NCBI RefSeq assembly: GCF_014898055.3
Contig: NW_023604295.1
Location: 72,752,301-72,816,300 of the forward strand
Source of the DNA: Talpa occidentalis
Taxonomy: Eukaryota; Chordata; Mammalia; Eulipotyphla; Talpidae
DNA: 64,000 bases
Direction: 5' to 3'
The position numbers were made by a program, and so were the translations under genes. Under the pieces are notes generated by a model. That model was given only the letters and a program-made list of their open reading frames with translations, was not told the DNA's origin and made no database searches. Numbering within the stretch: position 1 is the first letter of the stretch; every line of letters starts with the position of its first letter. Positions 9,920 to 22,860 of the stretch are shown piece after piece.

Positions 9920-12178
9920 CAGTCATTTCAAAGTGTTACTATATTAGAATAAAATATGGTGTAAAACTTTACTTTTAGAAGCTTCATGAGCTATCTACAA
10001 ATTCTGAAAATTGTTAATCATCATACCAAAAATATTTTGTAGAAGCTATTTCTCTCTATTATGAAGAATATGCATTTGCTAGTTTTTTGTAATCCTACTT
10101 AAAATGGGTGGCGATTCATATACACTATGAATTTAAAGCTAATTTTCTTCTACCTCTTCCTAATTAGGGCCTGTAATGGGTTAGTATAGTACCTCAAATA
10201 AAATAATGACTGCCTCTTTCAATAATATAAACATGGACTTAATTAATTAGTTCATTTACTAAAATCCAAGTAATACAAAAATATTTAGGTTTCACATAAA
10301 CTTCTGTCCTGTTCAAGCAGATAGAAAAATATATTCCATTGAAATTATTTTAAAAGATTTATAATCATATACATTCTAGATATTATAAAATCAAAATTGA
10401 TGCCCCATATTTTTATTGAACAGCATGTTCTAGATACTAGAATAACATATTTAGATACTATTATATTAATTATTTTCTTAATATTACTGAATATATTACT
10501 ATTGAGGTTATAAATGAACTAAATATGAACAATCAAAAGTAACTATACTTTTCCTACTCTATCCGAAAATATTAAAATACCAGAGGTCCTGTGATGTCAT
10601 TTAAATTTTGCTTATGTAGTTTCTCATCTCTTCTCTACATGACTGCGTACTTGAAGTAAAGGCAGAAGGTTGGTGGACTAAAATTTACTTTTTTTCACAA
10701 TTAAGGAATTATATTTTTGGATCAGATGTTCTACAACTGGCAAATACATTCATTGAAAAACCAATTGATTTGGCTAAGAAAAATGTAGAAATCATAGTTT
10801 TGTATTGTCAGTAGCACCCTGATAAGTGACAGCAGAGACAATGACAGCAACAACTTGATGGCAGTTATCCAAAAATCTTGTTTTCCTGTTTACCGCTCTC
10901 AAAAGGTTCCAAATGGTATGAATGCTTTACGAACATTTCTACCTCACAAGGTGGCTTCTTTCTGTGGATAAAAAGACAAAGGCACTGAGGGATTCCAGTT
11001 CCACTCACATCTGTAGCTTCTGCTTTTGTCTAAATTTGATATTTTTGACAATACTCCCTTCAGCAAAAAGCTTCAACAGCTTGTGTAATTATTAACATGA
11101 GTGCTGCAAACCTTTTGTACTGTACTTAAGAGTTGCCAACCTTCACTGTCAGGAAAATCATGGAAAATTAAATTAGGACAATAGATGAAATAATGGATGT
11201 GAGGGAGTGGAATCCTTAAGTGCCTTGGTCATGCTGCTAATGAAGAAAGACTTCTCCTCCCCCTTCTCTCGGTTGTGAATGTCAGATCTCAGCCATAAAA
11301 GTACCTTATATGCCATTTTCTTTTTTATATAAGCTGCTAATGATTTCTTGAGTGGCCCCTTTAAAATGGTCTCTTTTAATACAGTATTTCAAAACCACTG
11401 TTGCATTAACAGAGCTGCTTTAAAATAGGCCAACTTTCAAATTACAGCAAAAGGGATAAGAGAAATAAAGAGAAGAATGAAAGGAAGCTATCATATTTGG
11501 CCTGCCTTTAGAGGATATGTCTAAAAGCATTTTTATATAGCCCTCTATCAAAAATTATACAAAATGGCCCAAACACAACTATGCTGCACAAGAACTATTG
11601 CTTGAGGTAAAATATTACTGAATCAGTAGGAATTTAAAAATTCTTCTCACAGAATCACTCAAAGAAGTAATTTGTCAAGTAGTAAATTTAATATCAGGGA
11701 TTACTATGCTCTTCTAAAGTTCTCTTTGTTTATTTTATAATTTTATATGGCACTTTATAGCAATTTCTAATTGATTAAGAAACATTAATTCAAAAAGAAG
11801 AGAAAGTTTTATCTTTTTAAATTTAATGTGAATCATCAGTGAAAGATAAATAAATTAAACTGGTCATTGATGCTAACAAAATAGCTAGAGATATAAGTGG
11901 AAAGTAAAAAAAAAAATATATGGAGAATTTGTTGAGGAATGTGTTTATATTCATGCTTTTAAAAAGCAGACCCATCCTGCCCATCACCAGCATAAACTGA
12001 ATTAACATAACGTTCTGCTAAGTTCCTTTTTTTGCCACTTGTAGAGGGCTTAGAAGTACAAGCCTGCCTAGAACCCAACAACATAGCTGACTCGGTGATG
12101 GAGTGTAGTGAGGGCAGAGTCATAATATTACTCAGTGAAACACATACACAGTCTAGGAAAATAGTTTCAACTATCTCT
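9920..12178. other. long unique A+T-rich stretch
   Basis: Over 2 kb with no SINE, L1 or exon-like frame that I recognise. Confidence 0.5.
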
Positions 12179-12263
12179 ACATAGCAAATATTCTGTGATA
12201 TTTCTAAATAAAACCTAAATAGCAAACATTTTGTCATGCTAAATAGCAAATATTTTGTGATAC
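12179..12263 (+). repeat. three diverged copies of a ~22-bp unit
   Basis: The unit 'aaatagcaaatattttgtga' occurs, with substitutions, beginning near 12179, 12217 and 12241. Confidence 0.75.
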
Positions 12264-12403
12264 TTCATTTTTGCAAATAGTTTAAAAAATCCATAATATC
12301 TTCCATGTAAAGGAGGAAAACGATAATTCAATTTATTGTGAAGTGGTGTTATTTATAAATGCTTAAGTATGACCCCATTTGAAGACCTAAAGAGTGATGC
12401 ACA

Positions 12404-12439
12404 TTCACACACACACACACACAGACACACACACATACA
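12404..12439. repeat. (AC)n microsatellite
   Basis: About 18 units with a G and a T interruption. Confidence 0.95.
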
Positions 12440-12444
12440 GATTG

Positions 12445-14825
12445 ATATAGTTATCATAGTGCCTGCTAAATATGCATAGTGGCACAGGACTATTATATTG
12501 AGAATTCAAATAATAAGGGTATTTAATATCAAAGATTTGGTGTCTTGAAATGACCACTGATATTGGCAATTCAGAAAAATTACAATAACCAAAAAAATGC
12601 TCTTCTTTCAATGTGAACTGTAGAGTCCCCACCCTTTGATGTGACAAACTCTGAAAAAATACTGTATATTTAAACACAAGATTGTTTGTTTTGTATCAGG
12701 TAATATTGAAATAGGGTTTTCATTTAGTTAATTAACTGTCAGGAAATTTCAAATTTTGTGAAATTCAGTATAATTCTTCATTATAAAGGACAAATTCCCT
12801 TTATCACCTAACACTTCTTCCACAGACATTGTGACTAGCAAAATTTACTGCTGAAAATTAATGCTCCAGGAAAATTTGCAAATTGCTTTGATTTCAGTTG
12901 AATATTTCAAATTATGTAGCAAGGAGAAATTCTGAACTGGGAGTCAAGTTCTCTTGGTAGAAGATGGCTGCAGTGTTCCACATCTATTGCTACAATCAAG
13001 GTCTCTGACAACACTTAGTAAGTTGTTCAGCATCTTAATGGGCATCCAGTGTATGCCTGCCTGGGATGCTCAGATTTTGCAGGAGGACCTGATCTCTGGC
13101 TGCTGTTCATATTACCACCCAGGGGAATTCTTATCTTTGTTGTTATTGTGCCACACGCCTCAGAGGTACAACCAATAAGGATTTTTGACCTTGTACTTTA
13201 GCTTTACTATGTGCTACTGCTCAAATGCATGGTGAAGTCCCCTCCAATTAGGAGACAGAATTGCTCCTACCTAGTTTTTTTTTTTTTTTCCTTCCTTTCC
13301 CTGATTGCTGGGAATCAGAGAAGTGAATGCTGTCTGAACGCAGCAACATGTCAGCTGTGACATGCCAGATCCAGTATCTTTTTCTTCTCAGCTTCTATTT
13401 TACACACCAAAACCTGAATGAGAAACATGGCTGAACAATATACCCCAGGCTATCTGTGAAACAGCAAATTTAAAACTGCAAATAGTTGCAGTTGTATTCC
13501 TTGTATTCCTGAGGCTGGACACAGACCACATTATAACTATTATTTCTAACAACACAGCAGATTTCTCTGTAAATTTCAGGGTCATCATAAATACACCTCT
13601 AAAATTGCAGCACAGTTTATGTTCTCTGAAGCAAAGGACGTTTTCCATAGAATGAATAAGAGCGTAGTACATGGAGTCAATATTTACCAGTTATGAGGTA
13701 AAGGGCAAGGCAGGAAATATACTATTTGCTATTCCTCCTATTCTCCCTTATCTACACACAGTCTTTTCCAACATAGAAAAGTTTCCCTAACAAGATTCGG
13801 TTCTCCACTCTTTCCACACTGATATCAAAATACAGATACTTTACTAAAGAAGCTCATAAACCTCAAAAATGAGGCTTAGAATTCAATTTCTTACAGGCTT
13901 ATTCAAGACTGCTCTTTGAGGTTACTTCTTTTTTTCAAGGAACTTAGCTGGTGCCATTGTCCTTGTTCATCTGATTATCACATAGATTGGGAAACTAATT
14001 ATAAATCGGTCTGACACAAAGGGTAATGAAAACTTGAATTCTAAATCACATCACTCTAAGGTCAAGTTCTTTCTAATTGTACATCACTCTTGTGTTTCTA
14101 GTGTCCAGATATTATATTTTGTTCATTTTACTTTATTCAATGAAAACGTATAACACACTTTCACTGGCACTGGTTTGAACTCTCAAAATACACGGTCTCA
14201 AAAATAATGCAAAGTACTAACAGTCACAGGAACTGTGTTATTTGTCCTAATACTTGTCTAAGATTATGTGCAATTTGGGTGAAAGAGTTGCTATCAGATT
14301 TATTATTTGGATCATCTCATCATTGCTTCTCTTTTGTTCAGCTCTATGATTTCTACAGCCATTAGCTATGAACTAATCAGAATCAAATATTAGAACCCAG
14401 GGTATTTGTATATCCAATATTTACTATGAACCATTGTATCACTGTATTTTCAGAGGGACATCATCAGTAAAAATTGCAATAACCTATTGATAGGTAATTA
14501 GTTAAAACATATGGTTAAAAATATTTGATAGTTTATATTCCAAAGTAGAAGAACTTTAAGTTAATTCCATGGCACCACTTGAATCAAGGACAATCAAAAT
14601 GTTATCAAAAGCTTAAAATGAACAGGTAATAATATCCACTTTCTTCCTTAAGCTACCACCAGTGATAAGACCATTCCTAGAAGGAGATAAGGCCACAATA
14701 CAAGCAAGTTCCAAATTACTTCATTAAGCATCAATACCAAGTTGAAGGAGGTGCAAGACCTTTCACATAATTGTCATACCTGTGTCCCAGCAGTTCAGAG
14801 TCCTCATATGGTAAAGAATTGGAGG
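12445..14825. other. long unique stretch
   Basis: No recognised repeat apart from a poly-T run near 13276-13290. No supported gene. Confidence 0.5.
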
Positions 14826-15086
14826 GGGCCTCTTGGGTGGCATAGGAGTTAAGTCTCAGCACTATCATCTTCATGGCCTGAGTTCAATCCCTGGCCAGGG
14901 AGCTAAGCCACATGGCACAGCAGATTGCTCCAGTCTCTCCCACTGCTCCCCTTAGGAGTGTATTTCAGTAGATCTACTGTTCTGCTCCCCACTCTGTGTC
15001 TGGTGAATCCCCCATACCCCACGCCTCTGACCTTCACTCCAGTTTTTCTATGCATAAATAAATAAAATAAATCTTAAAAAAAAAAA
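14826..15086 (+). mobile_element. T+ SINE, sense (older subfamily)
   Basis: Full-length sense copy: 'ggggcctcttgggtggca' head, a decayed B-box ('gttcaatccc'), and an end in AAATAAATAAAATAAATCTT plus A-tail. No convincing target-site duplication. Confidence 0.9.
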
Positions 15087-15089
15087 GAC

Positions 15090-16395
15090 TGCTATTGGCA
15101 AGACAGACAGAAATGCTACAGACACTGTCTTGCAATAGAGCCTCATCACCCAAGCAGTTCAGTAATTCCAATCATAGTCCTTCCTTTGCTTGAAGAAAGA
15201 GAAGTATATCTACTGCTTAATAGATTTCACTCTGCCAACATCTCGGAGTGTACACCTATTTGATGCCCCCTGTAAAAGTGCTTTTTATCCACACACTTAA
15301 ATAATGACAAATACTTTTGCAACTATAAATGTTTTATTCATGCCAAATAATTATGTTTAATTATGTTTTATACTATATACTATATTATTCTGTACTACTA
15401 TACTATACTATTAATATTCCAGCACACATTCTTTTAATTCTCTACTACTTTTTGTATTATCCTGGTCAATTTTTCTAAATAAAACAAGTTACCTCTGCTT
15501 TGATTCACATATTATTTTCTATCTTTATCTCTTTATATGACTGTGTCTCCATTACATTGTGGTTATTTTTATATGTTGTCAATATAAACACATGTTATGA
15601 TATATAATAATATACCATATATATTATAATATATATATGTTATATTCCATGTCTTCTAATTAAAATGTCCAGAGACAGGTTCTATATGATCTATATATCT
15701 CTGCATCTACTTTTACAATGCAAGGATTCTGTTTGATGGAAACATGCATGAGTGAATAATGAATATATAAGACATAATTGATGCTATTTATAGACAGGAA
15801 GATCATATCTGTTTGATCACATTGAATCTCTAGTTTTGAACAATGGGCTTGAAATTAAAAAAAAAAAAAATGAAAGTAGGAAGGACTTTCAATACTGCAA
15901 AACTCCATCTAAAAAACCCTTCTATTCAAGTTCTAAAATGTAACATCTTTTGTGTCTACTGCTATGAAAAGGAGTACAAGGAGAATGTACAAATCAGAAG
16001 ATTCATAGGGAATTAAGATGAGGGCACTGTTAAGATTCCCATTGTAGAGACTGTGGTGTTGAACACAGGATAGACACCCTCTGAACCACATCAGAACAAG
16101 AGGATCATGAATCAGACAGGAGGTGACCCTCCCGATTCACACAGAACTGATAGGAAAGATGTGTGTGTGAAAGGATAACTTCTCATCAAACATTTCTCCG
16201 GAAAGACAGGGAGATTCTTTGTTTTTATATTGACATGTTTGCTTTTAAATCATCAACATAGATCAAAATAGTCTTTACAAGCAGATTTGTGTAGGGAATT
16301 TGAAGGATCTATCTTGAGTAAGCTCTGCCTATTTCTATTCCATTATAAGGTTTTAAGTAAACACATTTTCCAGTATAGAAAAATAAAACATAGTT
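15090..16395. other. unique, very A+T-rich stretch
   Basis: 15330-15650 is dominated by simple TA-rich runs ('tatactatatactatatta', 'atatattataatatatat'). Nothing else recognised. Confidence 0.5.
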
Positions 16396-16410
16396 TAAAA
16401 TCCATAGCAG

Positions 16411-16685
16411 GGCCTCCCTGGTGACACAGGCGGTTGAGTGCAGTGCTGTGAAGCTGTCCGCAGCCTCTGCAGCACCAGTTTGATCCCAGCAGGCCGGCAA
16501 GGGTCCCACATGACGCGGCAGACCTCTCCTGTCGTGCCCTCTGCTCCCCTCAGCAGTGTATTTCGTCAGTCTGCCTTTTCTGTTCCCCACTCTGTCTCTG
16601 GTGAATCCTCTCATCCTCCTGAGAATCTGGCCTGTACCCCAGTTCTTATATAAATAAATAAATAAATCTTTAAAAAAATAAAAAT
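16411..16685 (+). mobile_element. T+ SINE, sense (older subfamily, with TSD)
   Basis: Full-length sense copy ending 'cctgtaccccagttcttata' and AAATAAATAAATCTTT plus A-rich tail. An imperfect target-site duplication, 'aaaat..atagca.g', is at about 16397-16410 and 16686-16698. Confidence 0.93.
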
Positions 16686-16699
16686 AAAATATATAGCAA

Positions 16700-17115
16700 G
16701 AATAAAATAAACTATGATCATTCGTGTTTCACATTTCTAAGACACTTACTCTTCAAATATGATTAGTTCTTTCAGTTTATAGAGGTTAGTGTTACTGTTT
16801 TTATTTTCATTTTTTTGTTCTATAACTTAATAGCATTATAGCTGCCAACTGAGCTCTGTATAACACTGTTTCTTTGATAGTTATTGAGAGGGTATTAAAT
16901 AATTTCCACAGCAAATGGCAACCAAAAGCAAATTATGTTCAAACTAAATTAGAAGTTTCAGTTTGTTGCAACAAAGAACACACACAATTGTATGCTTTGT
17001 AATTGTAATCTGGCAGAAAAAAGTGATTGCCTATTGTATACAAATCCAATATATAAGTTTAGATTATTTGAATCATAGAAAACTAACCCCACTATTATGA
17101 TAATTAGAATATTAC
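16700..17115. other. unique sequence
   Basis: Nothing recognised. Confidence 0.5.
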
Positions 17116-17120
17116 ATTCA

Positions 17121-17363
17121 CTTTTTTTTTTTTATTTTTTCATAGAACTGGTGTGCAGACCAGAGGTTTGGGGAGGGGATGAGAAGATTCACTAGATACA
17201 GAGTGGGGAGCAGAACAAGCAGATCAACTGAAATACAATGCTGAGGGGAGCAAGAACAAGACAGAAGAGGTCTGCTGTGCCATGTGGGTCAGCTCCCTGG
17301 TCAGGGATCATACTCAGGCCATAGGGGTGAGCATGCTGAATCCCTAGCCCACAAGGGAGGCCC
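17121..17363 (-). mobile_element. T+ SINE, antisense (older, diverged)
   Basis: Minus-strand copy running from poly-T to 'cacaagggaggccccc'. The body is internally shortened and the head is decayed. Confidence 0.85.
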
Positions 17364-17369
17364 CCTGTG

Positions 17370-19038
17370 TTCATATAATTTTCATATATTGATAAAATAG
17401 GGAGATGATGTATACCTATTTAAAGCTGAATTTGTCAAAATGGTCTTCTCATTATTATGAATATTAAATGAAAACTTTCTGAGAAAGTTAAAATTGTACA
17501 CACACTTTAAATGATGCCAAAATTTCGAGGCTTTCATTTTATTTATTTTGTATCCTAACAGAAGTTATTAACTAAATTAATATATAAATTTCCCCCCTAC
17601 TTTTAAGTTTCAATTTTACCAAGAAAATTATTAAAAAGAGAGTAGGTGCTGTGATTTTGGAAAAGGGAAAATCCATTGTGGGATGAAAAAGTCTAGAATA
17701 GCTTCCAACTGGATCAGGACCATAAGTGGTGGAGCTTGGAGAGTTGAGCATGCATTTGAGTTGTTATCCAACTTATTAATACAGTTAGTGATTATCTATT
17801 AATCATCTATCTCTATCCTATCTATTACTTGTTGGACTTAAGTTGGACAAACATAAGTTCATTTGGTTCACCATAAATTAAAAGAAGTTTATGTCATAGA
17901 AATACAATTAAGGGCAACAGATACTATTGGGAAAGATGAAATAAAATTTTAGTTGTCAGTACTGACACTTGCAAATGATGCCTATATTGTGCCTACTAAT
18001 GTCAATGAAAGTAACCATGTTTAAAAGTGTAGAACAAACCTGCAGGTGTCCATAAAGCACTTGACTTTCTCAATAGCTAAATAAAGCAAGCAAGAAAGAG
18101 AAACAATAGCACAATTAGGAACATCTTCAGTTTGTTCAGATGCAAAGCACTGCATGAGTTTTCAGTATTTTTCTTTTCCTTACATCTGAATGTTATTATA
18201 GTATTAAATTTAACAACTGACTAAACACAACACTCCCAAGCTGATGGATGATAGGTAGTAATTGTTGAAGCAAAGCTTGAGAACAACATGTTTTACAGGG
18301 TACAGTATCCAATTTCCTCAAAGTGACAGTTTTCAGTATCTTAATAGCTAAAGGATAGTAAATTGTGCACTTCATGAGCATTTTTGGCACAAACTTTTAG
18401 AAGCAATTTTCAAGGGAGTCATCTAGGATGAATGATATGGTACTTAGTGCAGCACCGGAGTACAACATTAAACAATCCCCCGTGTACAGAATATGACATG
18501 ATATGACCCTAATTGCAACTTGTGTGCAAGGAGAACAAAAGATGCTCATGTTACATGACATATGTTTTATCCTTGTGACAAGAGAAACAAACTTCCAGCC
18601 ACCAACCCTTCTAAATGATAAGGCTGGTATTTACTTAAAAGTTTAACTTCCTGTAATGGGAGTTTTTAAATTACCTTTTTTTTTTTTTTTTCCTCTAACC
18701 AAACAGCACTTTGTATCACGGAAGAGCATAGATGCAATGTGTTGCTCTGGAGATGAGTCTCCACTGGATGTGGCCTTAGACTCAGTGTGAGGCATTGACG
18801 GAGTCATTTCTTGTGTCCTGTGTAGGAAGTTCTTCCCTCTAAAAATTCAGCCTCTAAGGAGGATTTGCTTAATAGAGTATAAATTGGGAGGCATAAATCC
18901 TTCTTCACTAGTAAGACGCAACTCAGAAGGAACAGACTCAGTCTTCTCTGTGAGCTAAAAAAGAGAGTCCATTTATACATTAACTTCTAGTTTATCTGTT
19001 ATACAAAAGTAACCCCCTTTCAGTATTGACATGTAGCA
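17370..19038. other. unique sequence
   Basis: No recognised repeat or exon. A poly-T run lies near 18676-18691. Confidence 0.5.
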
Positions 19039-19042
19039 TGAA

Positions 19043-19287
19043 AATCTTTTGTGCGTATGTGTAGAAGAACTGGGGTGTAGTCCAGAGGTACAGGAGGTGT
19101 GAAGATTTGCCAGAGACAGAGTGGGGAACAGAACAAGTGGATTGACTGAAATACACTGCTGAGGGGAGCAGAGTGTGAGACAGGAGAGGTCTGCTGTGCC
19201 ATATGTGGGTAGTTCCCTGGCTAGGGATGAACTCAGGCTGCAGTGGTGATAGTGCTGGTACTTAACCTTAGGCCACCAGGGAGGCCC
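19043..19287 (-). mobile_element. T+ SINE, antisense (older, tail eroded)
   Basis: Minus-strand copy with 'agaactggggtgtagtccag' at the 3' side and 'ggccaccagggaggccc' at the head. The A-tail is almost lost, which indicates an old insertion. Confidence 0.87.
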
Positions 19288-19289
19288 CC

Positions 19290-21170
19290 TGTTCTCATTC
19301 TTATTCAGGTTATTACTTTGAAAATTATTCTTTCAGCTCCCAGAATGTGCTATGAATGGATTAAGCCAATCAATATATCATATCTCTGGTAAATGAGAGA
19401 GAGGGAAGAATTGTGATTGGAGTTTTTGGAGAGATGCTTGTGCTACAGATACTGCAGTAAAAGAGACCCAGCTCTTTCCTTTAGTTAATTGATGGCAAGT
19501 GAGAATGCAACATATGAAACTGCTATCACCACTTAACAAACACAGTGGAGAGCGCTTAGCTGGTTAACGTGGGGATAAAGGGGACCAAAAAATGGCAGAC
19601 ATTGTTTGAGCTACTGTATAGCGGTTAAGTGAATCTAGCTCTTTTGACTCATTAGTTGATTGAACCAGTAAAATTCACTTATTTCTCTGTAATTTATAAC
19701 ATAAAATGTCCTGAAAAATAATTTGAGGTTTCGGGTGCCTTAACATGAGCCTAATATTTATTTTTTCATAACATATTCTAACAACATGGTCAATATTTTT
19801 GAGCCAAATATATATTATTCAGATAAAGACCTAGTTTCCCATAGTTTCTGCAATAGGATGTGTACATCTTGAATTATCTATTTTAAGTAACTCCTGTTAT
19901 TGGAGCAATATCCTTTATTTAAATTTTTAAGAATTGAAACAAGATGATAATTTTAGTGTTATCAATAATTTTGAATGACATCAATTCTTAAAGGAAAACT
20001 GAATGCAGACATGTGTATATTAAAATTTAAGTCAGATGTTAGGCTAACTCAAAATTAAAAAAGGGAAAATAGATATATAGGTGAAATGTTTCTGTAAGAT
20101 CACTGAGATTTGAAGGTAGAACCTATTTTAATTTTACTCCCCCTCATGTCTTTGTATAAAATGCAATTGTTTGATTTGCACATTTGACCTCTAGTCATTT
20201 TTTCCTCTCCATTAAAAATGAAAAAAAAAGAACTAAACATGAACATAATTAAAAATGAATGCTATTATTAAAATGAATACAAAAAATGAATATAATAATT
20301 AAAATGACTATAATTATTAAATATTTCACAATTTGGATGTCCTACTTAAATTTTGAAGTAATTATTTTTTCAGTAACAATATGCACCAAATTAATATTAG
20401 TCCTCACACATAGTATATATTTTCTTTCTATCTTCTTTCAGGCCAATTCCTGTCATCTAGTTCTTAAAGATTCAGAAAAGTGATGTTTCCCATTCTTCTC
20501 TGATAGTTATTTTGCTCTGCTCTGCTTTCTGGAGCAAATATTAGAATGAAGCTTAAAGTCCTGAAGGGGTAAATTCTTCCAATTTCATGTCTGAATAAAA
20601 AATGCTGTATCGAGAATTTTAGCATTTTTAAGATTGATTTTAATATAGACTATATTTCAATAGAAAGATACAAACAATATAGCAACCCCCCACTAGTTTA
20701 ATGAATCCATAAAAATGGCAATATTCTTTTTCTCAGCCTAGCAAGGTGTAAATAATAGTATTTGAGAGAGCATATTCTTAGGTCATTTGCAAGGATTCTT
20801 ATTTATCAGGAAACTGAAATTCATTTGGACTTGTAAACCAAAATGACCTATATATACCAACATCATTAGCCTAGGAAAATAGTATAGTGAGTTATTTCCC
20901 TGTCAGAACCTATGAGCTAGGCATAGATGAGGTGCAGCAAGGTCTGATTAGGCGGTTGCTCAAGAAAAGAATTTGTGAAATGACCTTAGTATAAAATAAT
21001 GAAGCTATATAAACAGTAAGTTTAAAAATATACTGTTTCTGTTTTCATCACTTGAAGCATTTCAGATTTTAGACCTGCGTATCAATCTAACACATAGTTA
21101 GATATTGAGGGACAATTTGCTTTCCTTCCTTGAAGTCAGAGTTACGAACTTCTGTTCAAAAATTAGCCCA
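19290..21170. other. unique A+T-rich sequence
   Basis: 20210-20330 is a low-complexity 'aaaatgaat' rich stretch. Nothing else recognised. Confidence 0.5.
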
Positions 21171-21173
21171 TGT

Positions 21174-21620
21174 TTATGATTGACAAATAGGCTTTTTAAT
21201 TTTTTTTAAGATGTCAGAAACTAGAATTTTATCAGGTCTGATTTTTAGGAGTTGATAAATGGTCCTGCAGTTTCTACCATCAATATGGCTTTCATAACCA
21301 CCTGATATTGGCTGCCTCTGACAAGTGGCAATTGGAATTTTCTCATATTCCTGGATTTTTTTTTTGCTATCTGCATATAGAGATTCTACAGTTGATGTCA
21401 CACACTCCATATTGTACTCCAAAAAAAATTCTAAGAACATTTCGATCAATGGTCCAATACAATGTTCCCATAAAAATGAATTAATATGAGATACTTGGTC
21501 CTCAACTTTATTAGTCAAATTGTTTTTCCCATTTCTTCTGTTACAATATTTCAAGTAAAATACTGGTAATAAAAATGAATTAGTACCAGTACTTAAAAAT
21601 AAGAAGATAAAGATGTTTGT
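21174..21620 (-). other. unusually long open frame, function unknown
   Basis: The minus strand stays open for about 149 codons between a stop near 21620 and the stop at 21174-21176. No ATG lies near its start; the first plausible initiator is a TTG, so if real this would be an exon or a pseudogene fragment rather than a complete gene. The product has a mixed, protein-like composition ('FLWEHCIGPLIEMFLEFF', 'SLYADSKKKIQEYEK', 'IYQLLKIRPDKILVSDILKK') without low-complexity runs, but I recognise no family. An acceptor-like 'tttttattaccag' lies on the minus strand near 21566-21578. No donor-like GT context marks the 3' end, which closes with a stop codon. A chance frame remains the simplest reading; a decayed retrocopy is the alternative. 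Confidence 0.25.
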
Positions 21621-21624
21621 GTGG

Positions 21625-22560
21625 TAATTTTAGAAGTCTATATATTATCATGTATATAAAAGTTATCCAATACTCTAACATAAACATGGTAGATGATGAA
21701 AAATCTAAGACTGATGTGGAGATGAAAAACAATACATACTATTCAGGAGGCAACTGTAACAACATTTATAAATATATATGATGACCTAAACCATGTTAGC
21801 TTGGAAAGTATACAATGAAATGAATATTTCAAAGGTATATTTGGTTCACTCTGACTTTGTGGAAACATTAAGGGAGAGAGAGAGAGAGAAAAAAAAAAAA
21901 GAATGATTCTGAAGGTATTTGAACATATTGTAGGCATTTGACAGTATGGTTGTATCTTCAATTCACAAATGAAAAATTAGATGAACATTATGTTTATATT
22001 GGTCTATTAATGGTCATAGATATTGATTGATAGAAAGTTGGAAGGATGATAGATATATATCTAGACCAACAAGTTTAACCTCCAGTAGACACATGTATAA
22101 GGAGAATATAATTGCTGTTAAACTTAAAATATTTATATGTTCAATGCATGAATTGTTAATATCTACTATGTAAAATATCAGTTAATATTAAAAAGTAAGA
22201 GTTAAAAGCAGCAAACAATGAATAAATTATGCATCCCAAGGTTGTATTGAGATTTACTTTAAGAAACAGATTTATTATGTGAGGCTGGTTTAGAAATATA
22301 AGGAGAATGAAGAAAATTCCAATACTAAAGCAAATTGCTAGAATTATAAATTTTTTCAGGCATTTTTTGACATTTTAAGCCAGAATATAATTTGTGTTTG
22401 TAAGGTTTAGATTTTTGATGAAGTCATCAATTCTTCAACAAGGGCAATAAGCATTCAACACCAAAACTTAACAAATAATTAGCTGCAGAACTGTGGCTCA
22501 TGTGAGTTGCAGAACTCTTATTTGCAACTCTTATATCATCTTTTTCAAATTCTGGTGTAT
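21625..22560. other. unique A+T-rich sequence
   Basis: Includes a short (AG)n run beginning near 21875 followed by an A-run. Nothing else recognised. Confidence 0.5.
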
Positions 22561-22582
22561 TTTTAATGAATTAAGAGAAATG

Positions 22583-22842
22583 GGCCTCCCTGGTGGTGCA
22601 AGGGGTTAAGACGCAACCTATAAATCTATCCCCAGCTACTGCAGCACAAATTCGATTCCCGACCAGGGAGCTACCCACATGGCGCAGCAGACTTCTGACT
22701 CACCCGCTGCTCCCCTCAGAAGTGTATTTTCAGTCATTCTGCCTGTTCTGCTCCTTGCTCTGTCTCTGGTGAATCTTCTCACCCCCCACACCTCTGGCCT
22801 GTACCCCAGTTCTTGTATGCATAAATAAATAATTCTTTAAAA
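22583..22842 (+). mobile_element. T+ SINE, sense, with perfect 18-bp TSD
   Basis: Full-length sense copy whose limits are fixed by a perfect target-site duplication, 'aatgaattaagagaaatg', at 22565-22582 and 22843-22860. This shows that the element begins GGCCTCCC, or GGGCCTCCC with the first G shared, and ends in the A-tail. It has the older 'cctgtaccccagttcttgta' end. Confidence 0.97.
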
Positions 22843-22860
22843 AATGAATTAAGAGAAATG

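Noticed and set aside
12179..12263. Regularly spaced repeats as a CRISPR-like array
   Set aside because: Only three diverged short units with unequal spacing, in mammalian DNA. It is a small degenerate tandem repeat.
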